Shown piece by piece: positions 1 to 8,219 of a DNA stretch of 14,801 nt (positions are counted from its first letter, which is position 1; each line of letters starts with the position of its first letter). This DNA is from an uncultured Bacteroidota bacterium (GTDB lineage: Bacteria; Bacteroidota; Bacteroidia; NS11-12g; UBA9320). Position numbers and translations under genes: made by a program. Below the pieces are notes generated by a model. That model saw nothing but the letters and a program-made list of their open reading frames with translations, searched no databases and was not told the origin of the DNA. The stretch is from contig CAJXLR010000018.1 of assembly GCA_913056425.1 (NCBI GenBank), positions 1 to 14,801 of the forward strand. The letters are read 5' to 3'.

Positions 1-1880
1 GAGTGTGAGTAGTTGAAATACAGTGAGTTGTTACTCGTCACCGGGAAACTAACATTCACTTTAGGGAGCAGTCGAACCTTATATCGAAGCCCAAATAAGC
101 CAAATGTGTTCTTGATGTAGTCCTCACGAATTTGATCAATGACAGGTGCATTATCATTTGCAACAGCGTCATCTGCAAATCTTCCTGGAGCCCAATAATT
201 AAGTCGCATACCTAGGTTGGCAACAATACCCTTATACGTGATTTTATCTGATGCATAAAAACCACCGTTATTTGGACGAACAGACCAAATATCGTTACTG
301 GAGCCTATAGAAATAGATGGCGTTGAGGTTGTGTCGTCAATTTGAATAGGAGCACCTACCCACGGTCTACTTACATCTACCCACTGATAGTGGTTAAACT
401 TCTGCTCCCAACCAAAAGTGAATTGATTCACTTTATTCGCCGGCAAGTACTTGAAGTTGAGCTTGATCGTGTATTCTTCTGCAAAGTGATCGTGCCAAGT
501 TCCAGATATCCCACCATTGTTTACCAAACCGGGACCGGGTAAAACAAATTGAATGTTTCCACCGGGATTAAAAACTTCTACCGGGTCTGTTACAATCGAG
601 TATTCGTCGTAGAGTTGGTCTACAGTGGCAGTTCTAAAAGGTCTACCATTGGCGTCTGCTCTCAAGTTTGTAAATAGGCGACCAAGGGTAAGTCGCATAA
701 TGGTTTTCTTGTTCAGCGTGTGTTTTAAGTTCAATGCCGTAAGATTCGCACTGTGCGTATACGTTGTCGCATTGTCTAAGTTTAGACTTCTGTTGAACTG
801 AAAGCCAGGTGCCAAGATTGCATCAAACCCAACAATCTGTAGTGTTCGAGTATTCTGATTGATGCTTGATGAGTGCTGATTGGATATGGTAAGTTTAGTT
901 CCTCGCTTCAGTTGGTAACCAAACTTCACGGTATTTGTAAACTGATTATCCTGTCTGGGGGCCCAGAACGAATCGTTTGTAAACAGACTACTGTGAAGCT
1001 GATTTGCCGTTGCTCCAAAATAGGTGTCCGTGAGCCTCATGGTTACGTTGGTAAAAAACGTGAGCTTCTTTTTTGTCCCTGGAACAGGTCCAGCGATATT
1101 CATATCGGCAATGTCTGTATTCCATTGTGCCGCTCCATTATAGAATCCGGCATGGTCGCTTTGCCAACTTCCGGCAATCTGAAGTTCTTCTCCACCTTCC
1201 TTGATGGTCGTTGAGATGACACCAGCTGATCCATCTCCGTATTCTGCTCCTGAACCTCCTGTTGTTAGTTCCATTTCACCAATGGAACCACTGGCAACTT
1301 GGACACCAAATCCGGTACCGGCTAATGGATCTTGGGCAGTCACATTGTCTACCAAGTACAACGTTTCATATACACGTGCACCACGAATTTGAAGACCATC
1401 GGCAGTTTTAGAAACCCCGGCTTGCATGGCCACAACTTCTTGAACGTCACGCACGTTCATTTTATCAATTTCTTTACTGGTCACGGTAACCGTTGCATCT
1501 CCATCATCCAAATCAATGATTCTACGCTTACCTACGATCTCCACCGGTTTGAAGGTGTTCCCGAGCAAATTCATCGGCACATCTAGTGTTACAGTTTCTC
1601 CGGCCAAAACTCGAATCCCGGTAAAAACTTTATCGGCATATCCAACATATTGAACCTTAACGGTATAGTCTCCCGGTTTAATGTCGGTTACTAAATATGT
1701 GCCATCTTCCGTAGATGTGGCCCCATAGTACGTTCCAATCAAGTATACAGTGGCAGCAGGTAAACCCGCCTTAGAAGACGCATCGTAAACTTTTCCTTTA
1801 ATGTATCCTTTGTCTTGACCCAAAGCACCGGTCACTGAAACAAATAAGCAGAGGGTTGATATAAGGAAATGTCTTACCAA
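1..1880 (-). CDS. TonB-dependent outer-membrane receptor, C-terminus cut by window edge
   Basis: This is an outer-membrane beta-barrel transporter driven by TonB; the substrate cannot be told. About 626 residues are visible. They comprise a signal peptide (VRHFLISTLCLFVSVTGALGQ), a carboxypeptidase-D-like regulatory beta-sandwich at about residues 23-105 (KGYIKGKVYDASS; DIKPGDYTVKVQYVGY), a plug domain at about 125-235 (TVTVTSKEIDKM, LQIRGARVYETLYLVDNV, GGSGAEYGDGSAGVI) and then barrel strands with alternating aromatics such as NSLYFNYSH at the left edge. The frame is open to the edge and the final barrel strands are missing. No ATG lies between the in-frame stop at 1905-1907 and the signal peptide. 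The only credible start is TTG at 1880-1878, which overlaps the stop of the upstream lipoprotein gene by 7 bases (TTGGTAA) and suggests translational coupling. The family assignment is firm; the start is inferred. Confidence 0.93.
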   Translation of the reverse strand, partial: MVRHFLISTLCLFVSVTGALGQDKGYIKGKVYDASSKAGLPAATVYLIGTYYGATSTEDGTYLVTDIKPGDYTVKVQYVGYADKVFTGIRVLAGETVTLDVPMNLLGNTFKPVEIVGKRRIIDLDDGDATVTVTSKEIDKMNVRDVQEVVAMQAGVSKTADGLQIRGARVYETLYLVDNVTAQDPLAGTGFGVQVASGSIGEMELTTGGSGAEYGDGSAGVISTTIKEGGEELQIAGSWQSDHAGFYNGAAQWNTDIADMNIAGPVPGTKKKLTFFTNVTMRLTDTYFGATANQLHSSLFTNDSFWAPRQDNQFTNTVKFGYQLKRGTKLTISNQHSSSINQNTRTLQIVGFDAILAPGFQFNRSLNLDNATTYTHSANLTALNLKHTLNKKTIMRLTLGRLFTNLRADANGRPFRTATVDQLYDEYSIVTDPVEVFNPGGNIQFVLPGPGLVNNGGISGTWHDHFAEEYTIKLNFKYLPANKVNQFTFGWEQKFNHYQWVDVSRPWVGAPIQIDDTTSTPSISIGSSNDIWSVRPNNGGFYASDKITYKGIVANLGMRLNYWAPGRFADDAVANDNAPVIDQIREDYIKNTFGLFGLRYKVRLLPKVNVSFPVTSNNSLYFNYSH

Positions 1881-3337
1881 TTGAATGCGTCGTTTAATAC
1901 TTTGTCAAATAGATTGTCTAGTGCAACTGGATCTTTATCAAACCGATAGAGCTCTACACTAAAGAATACTTGATTTATGTTGCCGTTTTGACGACGAATA
2001 GCGCCAACGATATTCGGCCCTTCCCACGCTCCGAAAGTAGAAATCTGTGCGGTATACAAAACCTCACCATCTATACTTGGTAGAAACGGATCTGCACCGA
2101 GAATTAGACTTCGCGGTTGGATGGTTGGCCAACCGGTTTCGGTACTCACAACACTTGAGTCGTTGTTAATTACAGCTTGCCCACTGGTGGTAGAAAGGCT
2201 GTCGATAGGCAGTGCGCCGCGTAGCTCTGAGGGGTCAAACCCGGCAGGGAAACTGGTTATTACAAAAGACTTACCTCCCTTGTTGGTGTAATTCTGCAAC
2301 ACAGGAGCTGCAAATTCGAGAAGTAAAGCAGATTGACCTGTGATAGGATTGCTAAACAAACTTTGGTCACAGTTGAATACTAATTTGTCGTATTGCTCGG
2401 TGAGCAAAGAGAATGTAGGATTCCAGAACTTTGGTTGATACTGACCGTTGTCGGCGGCAAAGTCAACCGCATCAATTTGGCCATAGCTATTCGAAACTAG
2501 CGTGCGGTAAGCCGCATTTTGTTGAGGAGGTTGTCCACTAATTAAAAGCAAGTCAGACTTCTGAGCCTTGACGAAAACAGCAGCAGACGTGTCTACTGCA
2601 CTTTCGGTACCTGCAAAGTCTTCTACCTTCAAATAGAAAATATTGTCGGCATCCGTCTGTAACCCTTCGATGGTCCCAGCCGCACTTCCAATATCCGTGT
2701 TGTAAAAAATGTTAGCGTCTACCGTTCCAATATTTTTAGGATCTTGTGGTTGAACACTAATCATAAACTTGCTCCGGTCAATTTCAACCCACGGTCCATC
2801 GTTAACTTTCAACGAAGCCTTTACAACAGTTTGATCACCGTCGGGGTCAGAGAATTTCCAACGAAATGTAACCACGCTGAACGCGGTGTCAGTTGGAAAG
2901 CTTTCTTCAATAAAGCTTACCTCAGGAGCCGAGTTGCGAAGTGGAATAGTTAAATGAGCTGGAGTCTGATCTAAATTTCCATCATTGTCAATTGCACGGA
3001 TAAAGAACTCAATATCTGTAGTGTCTTCTCCAGGCTCAATTGGAAATTTAAATGTTGAGTCTCTGGACTCTGTATAGAACCAATCGGCTTCATTAATTGA
3101 ATATTCATATCCGGTTACGTAGCCATCTTTATCGGTTCCAAACCATGTGAGATACACACTTGAATTAAGGCGGTTCTCACCGGTTAAATTAATTTTTTCA
3201 ATAGACAGCTGTGTGTCCGGCGGAAGATTTTGGATTGGGTTATCCTCTTTACAGCCGGCTAATAAAACAGAAAAAACCACTATGAGTGCGAATACACTCA
3301 TAGTGGTAATTTTAAATGTCTTTGAAAATCGTTTCAA
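1874..3337 (-). CDS. Surface lipoprotein with fibronectin/Ig-like domains and a C-terminal alpha/beta domain
   Basis: This is a 487-residue exported lipoprotein of unknown function. A basic n-region (MKRFSKTFK) and hydrophobic stretch lead to a lipobox LAGC with Cys29 as the lipidation site. Two beta-sandwich domains follow, at about residues 38-135 (VYLTWFGTDKDGYVTGYEY, FFIRAIDNDGNLD) and 136-255 (VTFRWKFSDPDGD). The C-terminal half, from about 262 (DLLLISGQPPQQNAAYRTLV), alternates predicted strands and helices and resembles a Rossmann/GATase-like fold, but I cannot name a family. The start is TTG at 3337, one base after the stop of the T9SS-protein gene. The next in-frame ATG, codon 13, would remove the basic n-region. 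It overlaps the TonB receptor gene, so the two products are probably partners at the outer membrane (inference, by analogy with receptor/lipoprotein pairs). A terminator-like hairpin lies in codons 11-23. Confidence 0.85.
   Translation of the reverse strand: MKRFSKTFKITTMSVFALIVVFSVLLAGCKEDNPIQNLPPDTQLSIEKINLTGENRLNSSVYLTWFGTDKDGYVTGYEYSINEADWFYTESRDSTFKFPIEPGEDTTDIEFFIRAIDNDGNLDQTPAHLTIPLRNSAPEVSFIEESFPTDTAFSVVTFRWKFSDPDGDQTVVKASLKVNDGPWVEIDRSKFMISVQPQDPKNIGTVDANIFYNTDIGSAAGTIEGLQTDADNIFYLKVEDFAGTESAVDTSAAVFVKAQKSDLLLISGQPPQQNAAYRTLVSNSYGQIDAVDFAADNGQYQPKFWNPTFSLLTEQYDKLVFNCDQSLFSNPITGQSALLLEFAAPVLQNYTNKGGKSFVITSFPAGFDPSELRGALPIDSLSTTSGQAVINNDSSVVSTETGWPTIQPRSLILGADPFLPSIDGEVLYTAQISTFGAWEGPNIVGAIRRQNGNINQVFFSVELYRFDKDPVALDNLFDKVLNDAFNW
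3271..3306 (-). terminator. Intrinsic-terminator-like hairpin inside the lipoprotein signal-peptide codons
   Basis: On the minus strand a perfect 12-bp stem, CCACTATGAGTG paired with CACTCATAGTGG around a 6-base loop (TATTCG), is followed directly by six T residues. The stem begins 33 bases after the stop codon of the T9SS-protein gene, which is a normal terminator distance. It also lies within codons 11-20 of the lipoprotein gene, and the T-tract encodes Val21-Phe22. It could terminate most transcription after the T9SS gene or act as an attenuator that ribosomes translating the lipoprotein start override. The structure is directly visible; function is inferred. Confidence 0.6.
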
Positions 3338-3338
3338 C

Positions 3339-5570
3339 TTAGTGCTTGATTACGCGGAAGCTCGCTACAGATGCACCTTTCTCAAAGCAGTTTACGATGT
3401 ACATGCCATCTGTAAGTGTTGAGATATCTACTGAACCCATGAGATTCAAAGTGCTTGACATAACTACCTTCCCGTTCAAATCCATGATTTGAATAGCATC
3501 CGGTCGAATGCTTCCATCAACCTTGAAATTGATTTCGTTTTGAGCAGGGTTTGGATATAATGTGATACCATTCTGTTTAACTACATTCCGAACCGACACA
3601 ATCTCAGGGTAATCTGTATCTGGTAAGTTCACGCTAGAACCAATGAAGTCATCATCGTTGCGAGGAATTAAGTTGTAGTTGCCAAATCCGTAGAACATGA
3701 TTCCAACAATAGTATCGAACGACATACCTTTTTCAGCTTTAATCGGCGCCACGTTCATGGTTCCATCAACATCTTTTAAAGTAGTGTCAGATACGATAGA
3801 TACCCACAAGCTGCTGGCATTGTTGTTGTTTTGGATACCGGCTTGAACACGACGAGACTTACCGTAGCTCGCATCTTCATCGGTAGAAATCATATACTCT
3901 CCGAAACCATTCAATCGGCCATTAGAGATATAGATTTTACCACCTGCTGGATTGGTCATTCCAACTAACATGCCTTCGTAAGCTTCTGCTTCTTTGCTGA
4001 AGTAAAATGCACTATCAGATGGGTCTAGCGTTACAACGTCTACTGTTTTTACCTCACCCGTTTTCTTTACGTCAGTTACATTCAAAACGGTATAACCAAA
4101 GTTTTCAGCAACAGTTCCTGTTACGGTAACTTCTTGGCCTCTGAACAGCTGAATTAAGTCAGAGTTACCTTGACATTTAATTCCTGCCCACTTGTCTGCA
4201 GTTGGATCTTGGATGTAAATCTGCTCTAGATCATATGCTTTTGCACTTGCCGTAACTACCCCCGTTACAGTAACTTCTTGTCCCTCAAATGGAGAAGCAT
4301 CGTTTGCTACATTCAATACACGTTGAATATCAGAAATGCTCAAACCACCGTTGCGCACGGTGTAGAACATGAAGTTAGGATTGTTAGATGCGTTGGCAGA
4401 GAAAGGCATGTAGCTTTCCTGAGCGATATCGTCTGTTGCATAGATATAATAGCGCACAATAGAACCTTCTGTTTGAGCTGGGATTTCAGCTTCATATGTA
4501 TCCGTTGTTCCCATCTTCAAGGTCATCGCAACTTCTGTGAACGCGTCATAAGCATCTGTTAAGTTGGTGCTGTAGAACAATTTTGTAGATGCAATGGTCC
4601 CGTCGAAGTCAATAATTTTAGCAGAAATTGTTGCCTTATCTGCATCAGATGGTACAACCGGCATGCGAGTTACACCAGAAATGTTTGGAGGAGTTTTCCC
4701 GATTTTGTAGTCACTATCGCGAGTTGGGTTAATCTCATATCCACGTCCGCTACTACCCGTACACCCGTTTTCAGAGTGCATGATGATTCCACGGATATAG
4801 TCGAACTTAGTTCCAACAACTGGAGGGTCGAAAGAACCTTGTTTTACAGGAGCACTCGAACGAGTAGTAGTGTAAGAAGATGTCTTTTGTGCAAAGAATC
4901 TATCGGATACGTTCATTACGTTGCCGTCCTTGTCTGTAATGTCAAAACTTACACGGTTACCGCTGAAGTTATAAACGGCAGAAACGGTGACATCTTGAAT
5001 CTCAACGTAAGAGTCTTCATATTCCTCACCAGTTTCTAATTTGTTGGTTCGTGTATTGTCGTTTAACAATCCCAAGCTTATTACTAAAGGTTTCGGTGCA
5101 GTCTGGTTGCCAAGCACGTTAATTGAAGAGTTGTTCAGGATATTAAGCTGGGTTTCTCCTTGGTAACGTCCAACTACACCTGTGAATTCAACTACCATAC
5201 CTGCGTACAAGTTGTATACGTCTGACACTGGAAGCGAGTTTCCTCCTGCATCGCTGTAAACACCCATTACTTGTAGTCCTTTGAAATCTCCACTTTTGCC
5301 ATTGTCAGCTGTGTCGATTACGTGAACAAATGGTCGGAAACCACCTTGTACGGAACTTGACGGCACATCAATCAAGTTTGCATCTTGCACCACCACACCT
5401 ACTACGGTAACGGTGTCACCGAAATATGCGGATGAATCGTTACAAGCAGCAAGCTTTGATTGAGACACTTCTTGTAATTGTTTGATTGAAATCTTTGGGT
5501 ACTGCCCGGAAGCAGAAGTGGACATTAGTCCGAATAAGCCAATTAGCAACAGAGTTAAGCGAGTTTTCAT
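3339..5570 (-). CDS. T9SS type A cargo protein with OB-fold-like repeats
   Basis: This is a 743-residue secreted protein. The signal peptide is residues 1-22 (MKTRLTLLLIGLFGLMSTSASG). OB-fold-like segments (DUF5689/YdeI type) are seen at about residues 45-160 (GDTVTVVGVVVQDANLI ... GMVVEFTGVVGRYQGETQLNI) and again at about 415-520, where GQEVTVTG occurs twice (GVVTASAKAYDLEQIYIQD; GTVAENFGYTVLNVTDV). Between them, at about 293-400, is an Ig-like domain (SDADKATISAKIIDFDG; VRYYIYATDD). The last ~70 residues form a type IX sorting domain (LYPNPAQNEINFKVDG, IQIMDLNGKVV, LTDGMYIVNCFEKG). By family knowledge this domain directs passage across the outer membrane and anchoring or release. No catalytic residues are recognisable, so it may be an adhesin or binding protein. 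The gene sits 20 bases after the preceding gene and 1 base before the lipoprotein gene. Confidence 0.88.
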   Translation of the reverse strand: MKTRLTLLLIGLFGLMSTSASGQYPKISIKQLQEVSQSKLAACNDSSAYFGDTVTVVGVVVQDANLIDVPSSSVQGGFRPFVHVIDTADNGKSGDFKGLQVMGVYSDAGGNSLPVSDVYNLYAGMVVEFTGVVGRYQGETQLNILNNSSINVLGNQTAPKPLVISLGLLNDNTRTNKLETGEEYEDSYVEIQDVTVSAVYNFSGNRVSFDITDKDGNVMNVSDRFFAQKTSSYTTTRSSAPVKQGSFDPPVVGTKFDYIRGIIMHSENGCTGSSGRGYEINPTRDSDYKIGKTPPNISGVTRMPVVPSDADKATISAKIIDFDGTIASTKLFYSTNLTDAYDAFTEVAMTLKMGTTDTYEAEIPAQTEGSIVRYYIYATDDIAQESYMPFSANASNNPNFMFYTVRNGGLSISDIQRVLNVANDASPFEGQEVTVTGVVTASAKAYDLEQIYIQDPTADKWAGIKCQGNSDLIQLFRGQEVTVTGTVAENFGYTVLNVTDVKKTGEVKTVDVVTLDPSDSAFYFSKEAEAYEGMLVGMTNPAGGKIYISNGRLNGFGEYMISTDEDASYGKSRRVQAGIQNNNNASSLWVSIVSDTTLKDVDGTMNVAPIKAEKGMSFDTIVGIMFYGFGNYNLIPRNDDDFIGSSVNLPDTDYPEIVSVRNVVKQNGITLYPNPAQNEINFKVDGSIRPDAIQIMDLNGKVVMSSTLNLMGSVDISTLTDGMYIVNCFEKGASVASFRVIKH

Positions 5571-5590
5571 GTTTGAACTATTATGTTTTA

Positions 5591-7717
5591 CTATTTTAAT
5601 ACTGCAAATTTTCCTTTGTACATCTTCCCGGTATCTCGATCTTCAACCGTGAAAACATATAGTCCTCGAGCAATGATCTGCGATTCGGCTGAGAGTAAAT
5701 CCCATGCGTGTTCGCCACCGCTAAAGACATTATTTTCATTATCCTCCGCACCAAACGTTTCATACCACCGAATATCGGAGCCGTTGTATTCTTGATCGTG
5801 TTCTATGACATCAATAAAATCCCCAGCTACTGTAAAGATCCGAATGGTACAATGTTCCGGTAGGTTGGCAAAGTATAATTTTCTGCTTTGCTCCTGGAAA
5901 TTACTTTGACCTTCCCATGCTGCTCCTGAATAGTACGGATTCGGATAAACGAATGGGGCGTTGGTTTCCAAGTTTTGGTTTACCGGTTTACCGGCAAAAG
6001 CTCTGAAGTTATTTGAGAGCAAACTACTTTCAAGTGATTCCAGATTGCTGTTTTCGTTTCCTCGATCATACGCCGATACCGATATAGCATATTGCCATCC
6101 ATTCTGGATGTTATCGATGGTGTATTTGTAGTGATATGTTATGGAGTCACCCTCAAACGTTTGAGGCTGCGCCAAACGAATTGATTCAAAGCCTGTCTCG
6201 TTGAAAAGGCCATTGCCTGCCATATCCCAATCTGCAATGCGCTTTAAATCATTTGCTAGATTTGGAACTTTGATTACATCAAACCCAAGTTGGGTCATGT
6301 AAATCCGATATCCTTCAAAGTCTTCCTCAAGCGTTATCGGGTCAATGCTTGACTCTGCGTTGTCGCTCCAGTATATGTCAATACTATTTTGCTTGGTGAC
6401 GATTTTAGTTCGTGGAATGTTCGGTGGAGCCGGTAGGATGAAACGAGTGATCTCACCATCACCATCTGCGTCTTCTCCTGCGTCCAGTGTACCGTTGAAG
6501 TTTTTATCTTCACCATTAAATGCAACCTGTGCCCAGTCCGCATTGTCTCGCAAAACGGTCTGCTGAACTAGGTTGTTGTCGCTGTTTGGATTGCCATCTT
6601 CTAGTTTTTGAGCAAGAACAAAAGCATAAGAGACTGTAAAGCTTTCTCCCGGAGCTAAGGTTTTGAAAGGACCTACAGAAAGCAAATCAGCTCGATTTCC
6701 GGCTTCATTCAGTTGCTCTTTGAAACTCTTAGACCCACAATTCCCATTCTGGCTTGAGTTTTTATCCCAACATTGATGCTGGTTCAAACCATCCGTCATT
6801 TTTGTGTATCGGGCTGCTTCGGTATTGGGTAAAAAGAAAACAGCATTGGTAGTGTTGTTAAACTCCCATGCATTGTAATGAGACTCAAAACCGGGGGTTA
6901 TTTGAGGATGTTTAAATCCTGTTTTATCCTCTGCACCAAGGAATTTCTGCCCTACATAGCTTTCGGTAAATCCTAAATCACCCGAATGGTCGTAACAGTA
7001 AGCCATGTAAAGTGAGTCGAGGTAGCCATTCCCCCCTTTGTTGTAAAAAGCAGAACCGCCACTGCCGGCTGGAGTTACATTCGTGTTTCGCACAACTGTG
7101 TTCGTCCACAAACCAAAGTAGACACTGTCAATCGCACTCGGACTGTAGTTCGTTACTTCAAAGTTGAGAATAACAAAGAAGTCACTGAATGAGTAATTCC
7201 AATTGTATGTCTCCATTCGGACACCTAAGTTCAACGGTTGGGTGTGACTGTTTATAGGGATGTTGGTTCCTGGTACGAGCAAGTTCGAGTCGCTGAATTC
7301 AGCAACATAGTCTTGGTGCGAAACGGCTTCGGGCGAGAAGAACGGACTGTCGAATAAGCTCGAGCGCTCTTCCATTCCTGCACCCGGTGGTGCCGTAAAC
7401 TCAAAACCACCTCTACCGGTTGCGTATCCACTTGGGGCGTCATAGGCTGAGGTCGACACGGCAACCAATGACCCATCAATTAAGCCACCAACCCAAATTC
7501 CGCCTTCAAACAGATGTTCAACACCAGAACCTGCAGGGAATTCACAACTTTGGTTTCCACTGCCATCACGATACCCTCGGAAAGCATTGCCAAATGTGCC
7601 AACATTGCTCACATTAAGACGAACATTGGATGCACTTGTGACCTTTTCAGAAAAGGATGATTGAGCCGAGACTTGGCTCATAATTAAGGTTGCGACTGTA
7701 ACGAGTAGACCACGCAT
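5591..7717 (-). CDS. Large exported protein with Ca-binding-like loop and C-terminal FlgD/T9SS-like Ig domain
   Basis: From ATG 7717 the product has about 708 residues; an upstream ATG at 7738 would add MPIFAPE. I prefer 7717 because it begins a clean signal peptide (MRGLLVTVATLIMSQVSAQ). A promoter-like or terminator-like motif also lies between the two ATGs. The body is mostly beta and rich in aromatic residues and Asn, with stretches such as GIWVGGLIDGS and SFTVSYAFVLAQ. An Asp/Asn-rich loop at about residues 400-420 (DKNFNGTLDAGEDADGDGE) looks like an EF-hand or dockerin-type calcium site. The last ~120 residues start FVYPNPYYSG and end ARGLYVFTVEDRDTGKMYKGKFAVLK. That is an Ig-like sorting-type tail close to T9SS or FlgD-like domains but not the classic type A form. 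No enzyme motif is recognised. It is the first gene of the secreted-protein cluster. Confidence 0.85.
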   Translation of the reverse strand: MRGLLVTVATLIMSQVSAQSSFSEKVTSASNVRLNVSNVGTFGNAFRGYRDGSGNQSCEFPAGSGVEHLFEGGIWVGGLIDGSLVAVSTSAYDAPSGYATGRGGFEFTAPPGAGMEERSSLFDSPFFSPEAVSHQDYVAEFSDSNLLVPGTNIPINSHTQPLNLGVRMETYNWNYSFSDFFVILNFEVTNYSPSAIDSVYFGLWTNTVVRNTNVTPAGSGGSAFYNKGGNGYLDSLYMAYCYDHSGDLGFTESYVGQKFLGAEDKTGFKHPQITPGFESHYNAWEFNNTTNAVFFLPNTEAARYTKMTDGLNQHQCWDKNSSQNGNCGSKSFKEQLNEAGNRADLLSVGPFKTLAPGESFTVSYAFVLAQKLEDGNPNSDNNLVQQTVLRDNADWAQVAFNGEDKNFNGTLDAGEDADGDGEITRFILPAPPNIPRTKIVTKQNSIDIYWSDNAESSIDPITLEEDFEGYRIYMTQLGFDVIKVPNLANDLKRIADWDMAGNGLFNETGFESIRLAQPQTFEGDSITYHYKYTIDNIQNGWQYAISVSAYDRGNENSNLESLESSLLSNNFRAFAGKPVNQNLETNAPFVYPNPYYSGAAWEGQSNFQEQSRKLYFANLPEHCTIRIFTVAGDFIDVIEHDQEYNGSDIRWYETFGAEDNENNVFSGGEHAWDLLSAESQIIARGLYVFTVEDRDTGKMYKGKFAVLK

Positions 7718-7725
7718 TTCGGGTG

Positions 7726-7733
7726 CAAAAATA
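7726..7733 (-). promoter_or_regulatory. Possible Bacteroidota -7 box TATTTTTG
   Basis: The octamer TATTTTTG fits the Bacteroidota sigma -7 consensus TAnnTTTG and lies 8 bases before the ATG at 7717. It would give an almost leaderless transcript for the large exported protein and would exclude the ATG at 7738. There is no clear TTG at the expected -33 distance. The same T-run also follows a weak hairpin, so the site could instead be part of a terminator for rsfS. Confidence 0.3.
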
Positions 7734-7747
7734 GGCATTGAACGCCT
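7727..7747 (-). terminator. Weak hairpin plus T-run downstream of rsfS
   Basis: On the minus strand AGGCG pairs with TGCCT (one G-T wobble) across the loop TTCAA, and ATTTTT follows. It lies about 60 bases after the rsfS stop and immediately before the preferred start of the next gene. The stem is only 5 bp, so termination would be weak at best. Confidence 0.25.
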
Positions 7748-7806
7748 TGATTCGAAGCTGATTTGCTAAGTGATTGTTAATTTTACAATTGGCATTAAAC
7801 CCATCG

Positions 7807-8175
7807 CTAATCCTCTGTGATAACTTGTGTTTTTCCGTCTGCCCACAAGTCTTCAATTGAGTAGTATTCTCGGATGTCCCGCTTGAACACGTGGACAACG
7901 ACGTTTACATAGTCGATTAACACCCATTCTCCCATTTGGTAGCCTTCTTTGCTAAATGGATTTTCTCCCAACGCCTTTTTTACTTCATCTACAACCGAGT
8001 CTGCTATAGCAGTTACCTGTCGGTCGCTATCACCATGGCAAATGAGCATGATGTCTGTGACCGAGGAGGTAAGCTCTCGTAAGTCGATTTTAACGATGTT
8101 ATGAGCCTTTTTTTCCAGCAATCCATGAATTGCAATTTCAGCTAACTTGTCTACTCCGTTGGGTTGATTGGCCAT
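7807..8175 (-). CDS. rsfS: Ribosomal silencing factor RsfS (Iojap family)
   Basis: This protein of 122 residues binds ribosomal protein uL14 on the 50S subunit and blocks joining to 30S under starvation (family knowledge). Family-typical stretches are visible: KKAHNIVKIDLRELTSSVTDIM near residues 22-43, ICHGDSDRQVTAIADSVVDE at about 45-64, and the strongly conserved tail GEWVLIDYVNVVVHVF at about 83-98 followed by REYYSIEDLW. The length is normal for the family. The gene is divergent from birA across a 44-base gap, which must hold both promoters. It lies upstream of, and on the same strand as, the secreted-protein cluster, with a 68-89 base gap that may carry a weak terminator or new promoter. 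Confidence 0.95.
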   Translation of the reverse strand: MANQPNGVDKLAEIAIHGLLEKKAHNIVKIDLRELTSSVTDIMLICHGDSDRQVTAIADSVVDEVKKALGENPFSKEGYQMGEWVLIDYVNVVVHVFKRDIREYYSIEDLWADGKTQVITED

Positions 8176-8219
8176 ACAGGGCTATTATTTCGTAATTTGC
8201 CCGCAAAAATCGGTAAAAA
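8176..8219. promoter_or_regulatory. Divergent promoter region between rsfS and birA
   Basis: This gap separates two genes transcribed outwards, so it must contain, or overlap, the start signals for both. On the plus strand TAATTTG at 8192-8198 resembles TAnnTTTG but is one base short. No convincing box is visible on the minus strand. No Shine-Dalgarno sequence precedes either start. The assignment rests on gene orientation rather than on a clear motif. Confidence 0.35.

Noticed and set aside
873..1586. Open frames on the plus strand opposite the TonB receptor
   Set aside because: They run antisense to a long frame with clear family motifs, and their translations are Cys/Ser/His-rich with no domain pattern.
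7252..7898. Short frames on both strands around 7250-7900
   Set aside because: They are shadows of the exported-protein gene and rsfS; none has a recognisable motif or signal.
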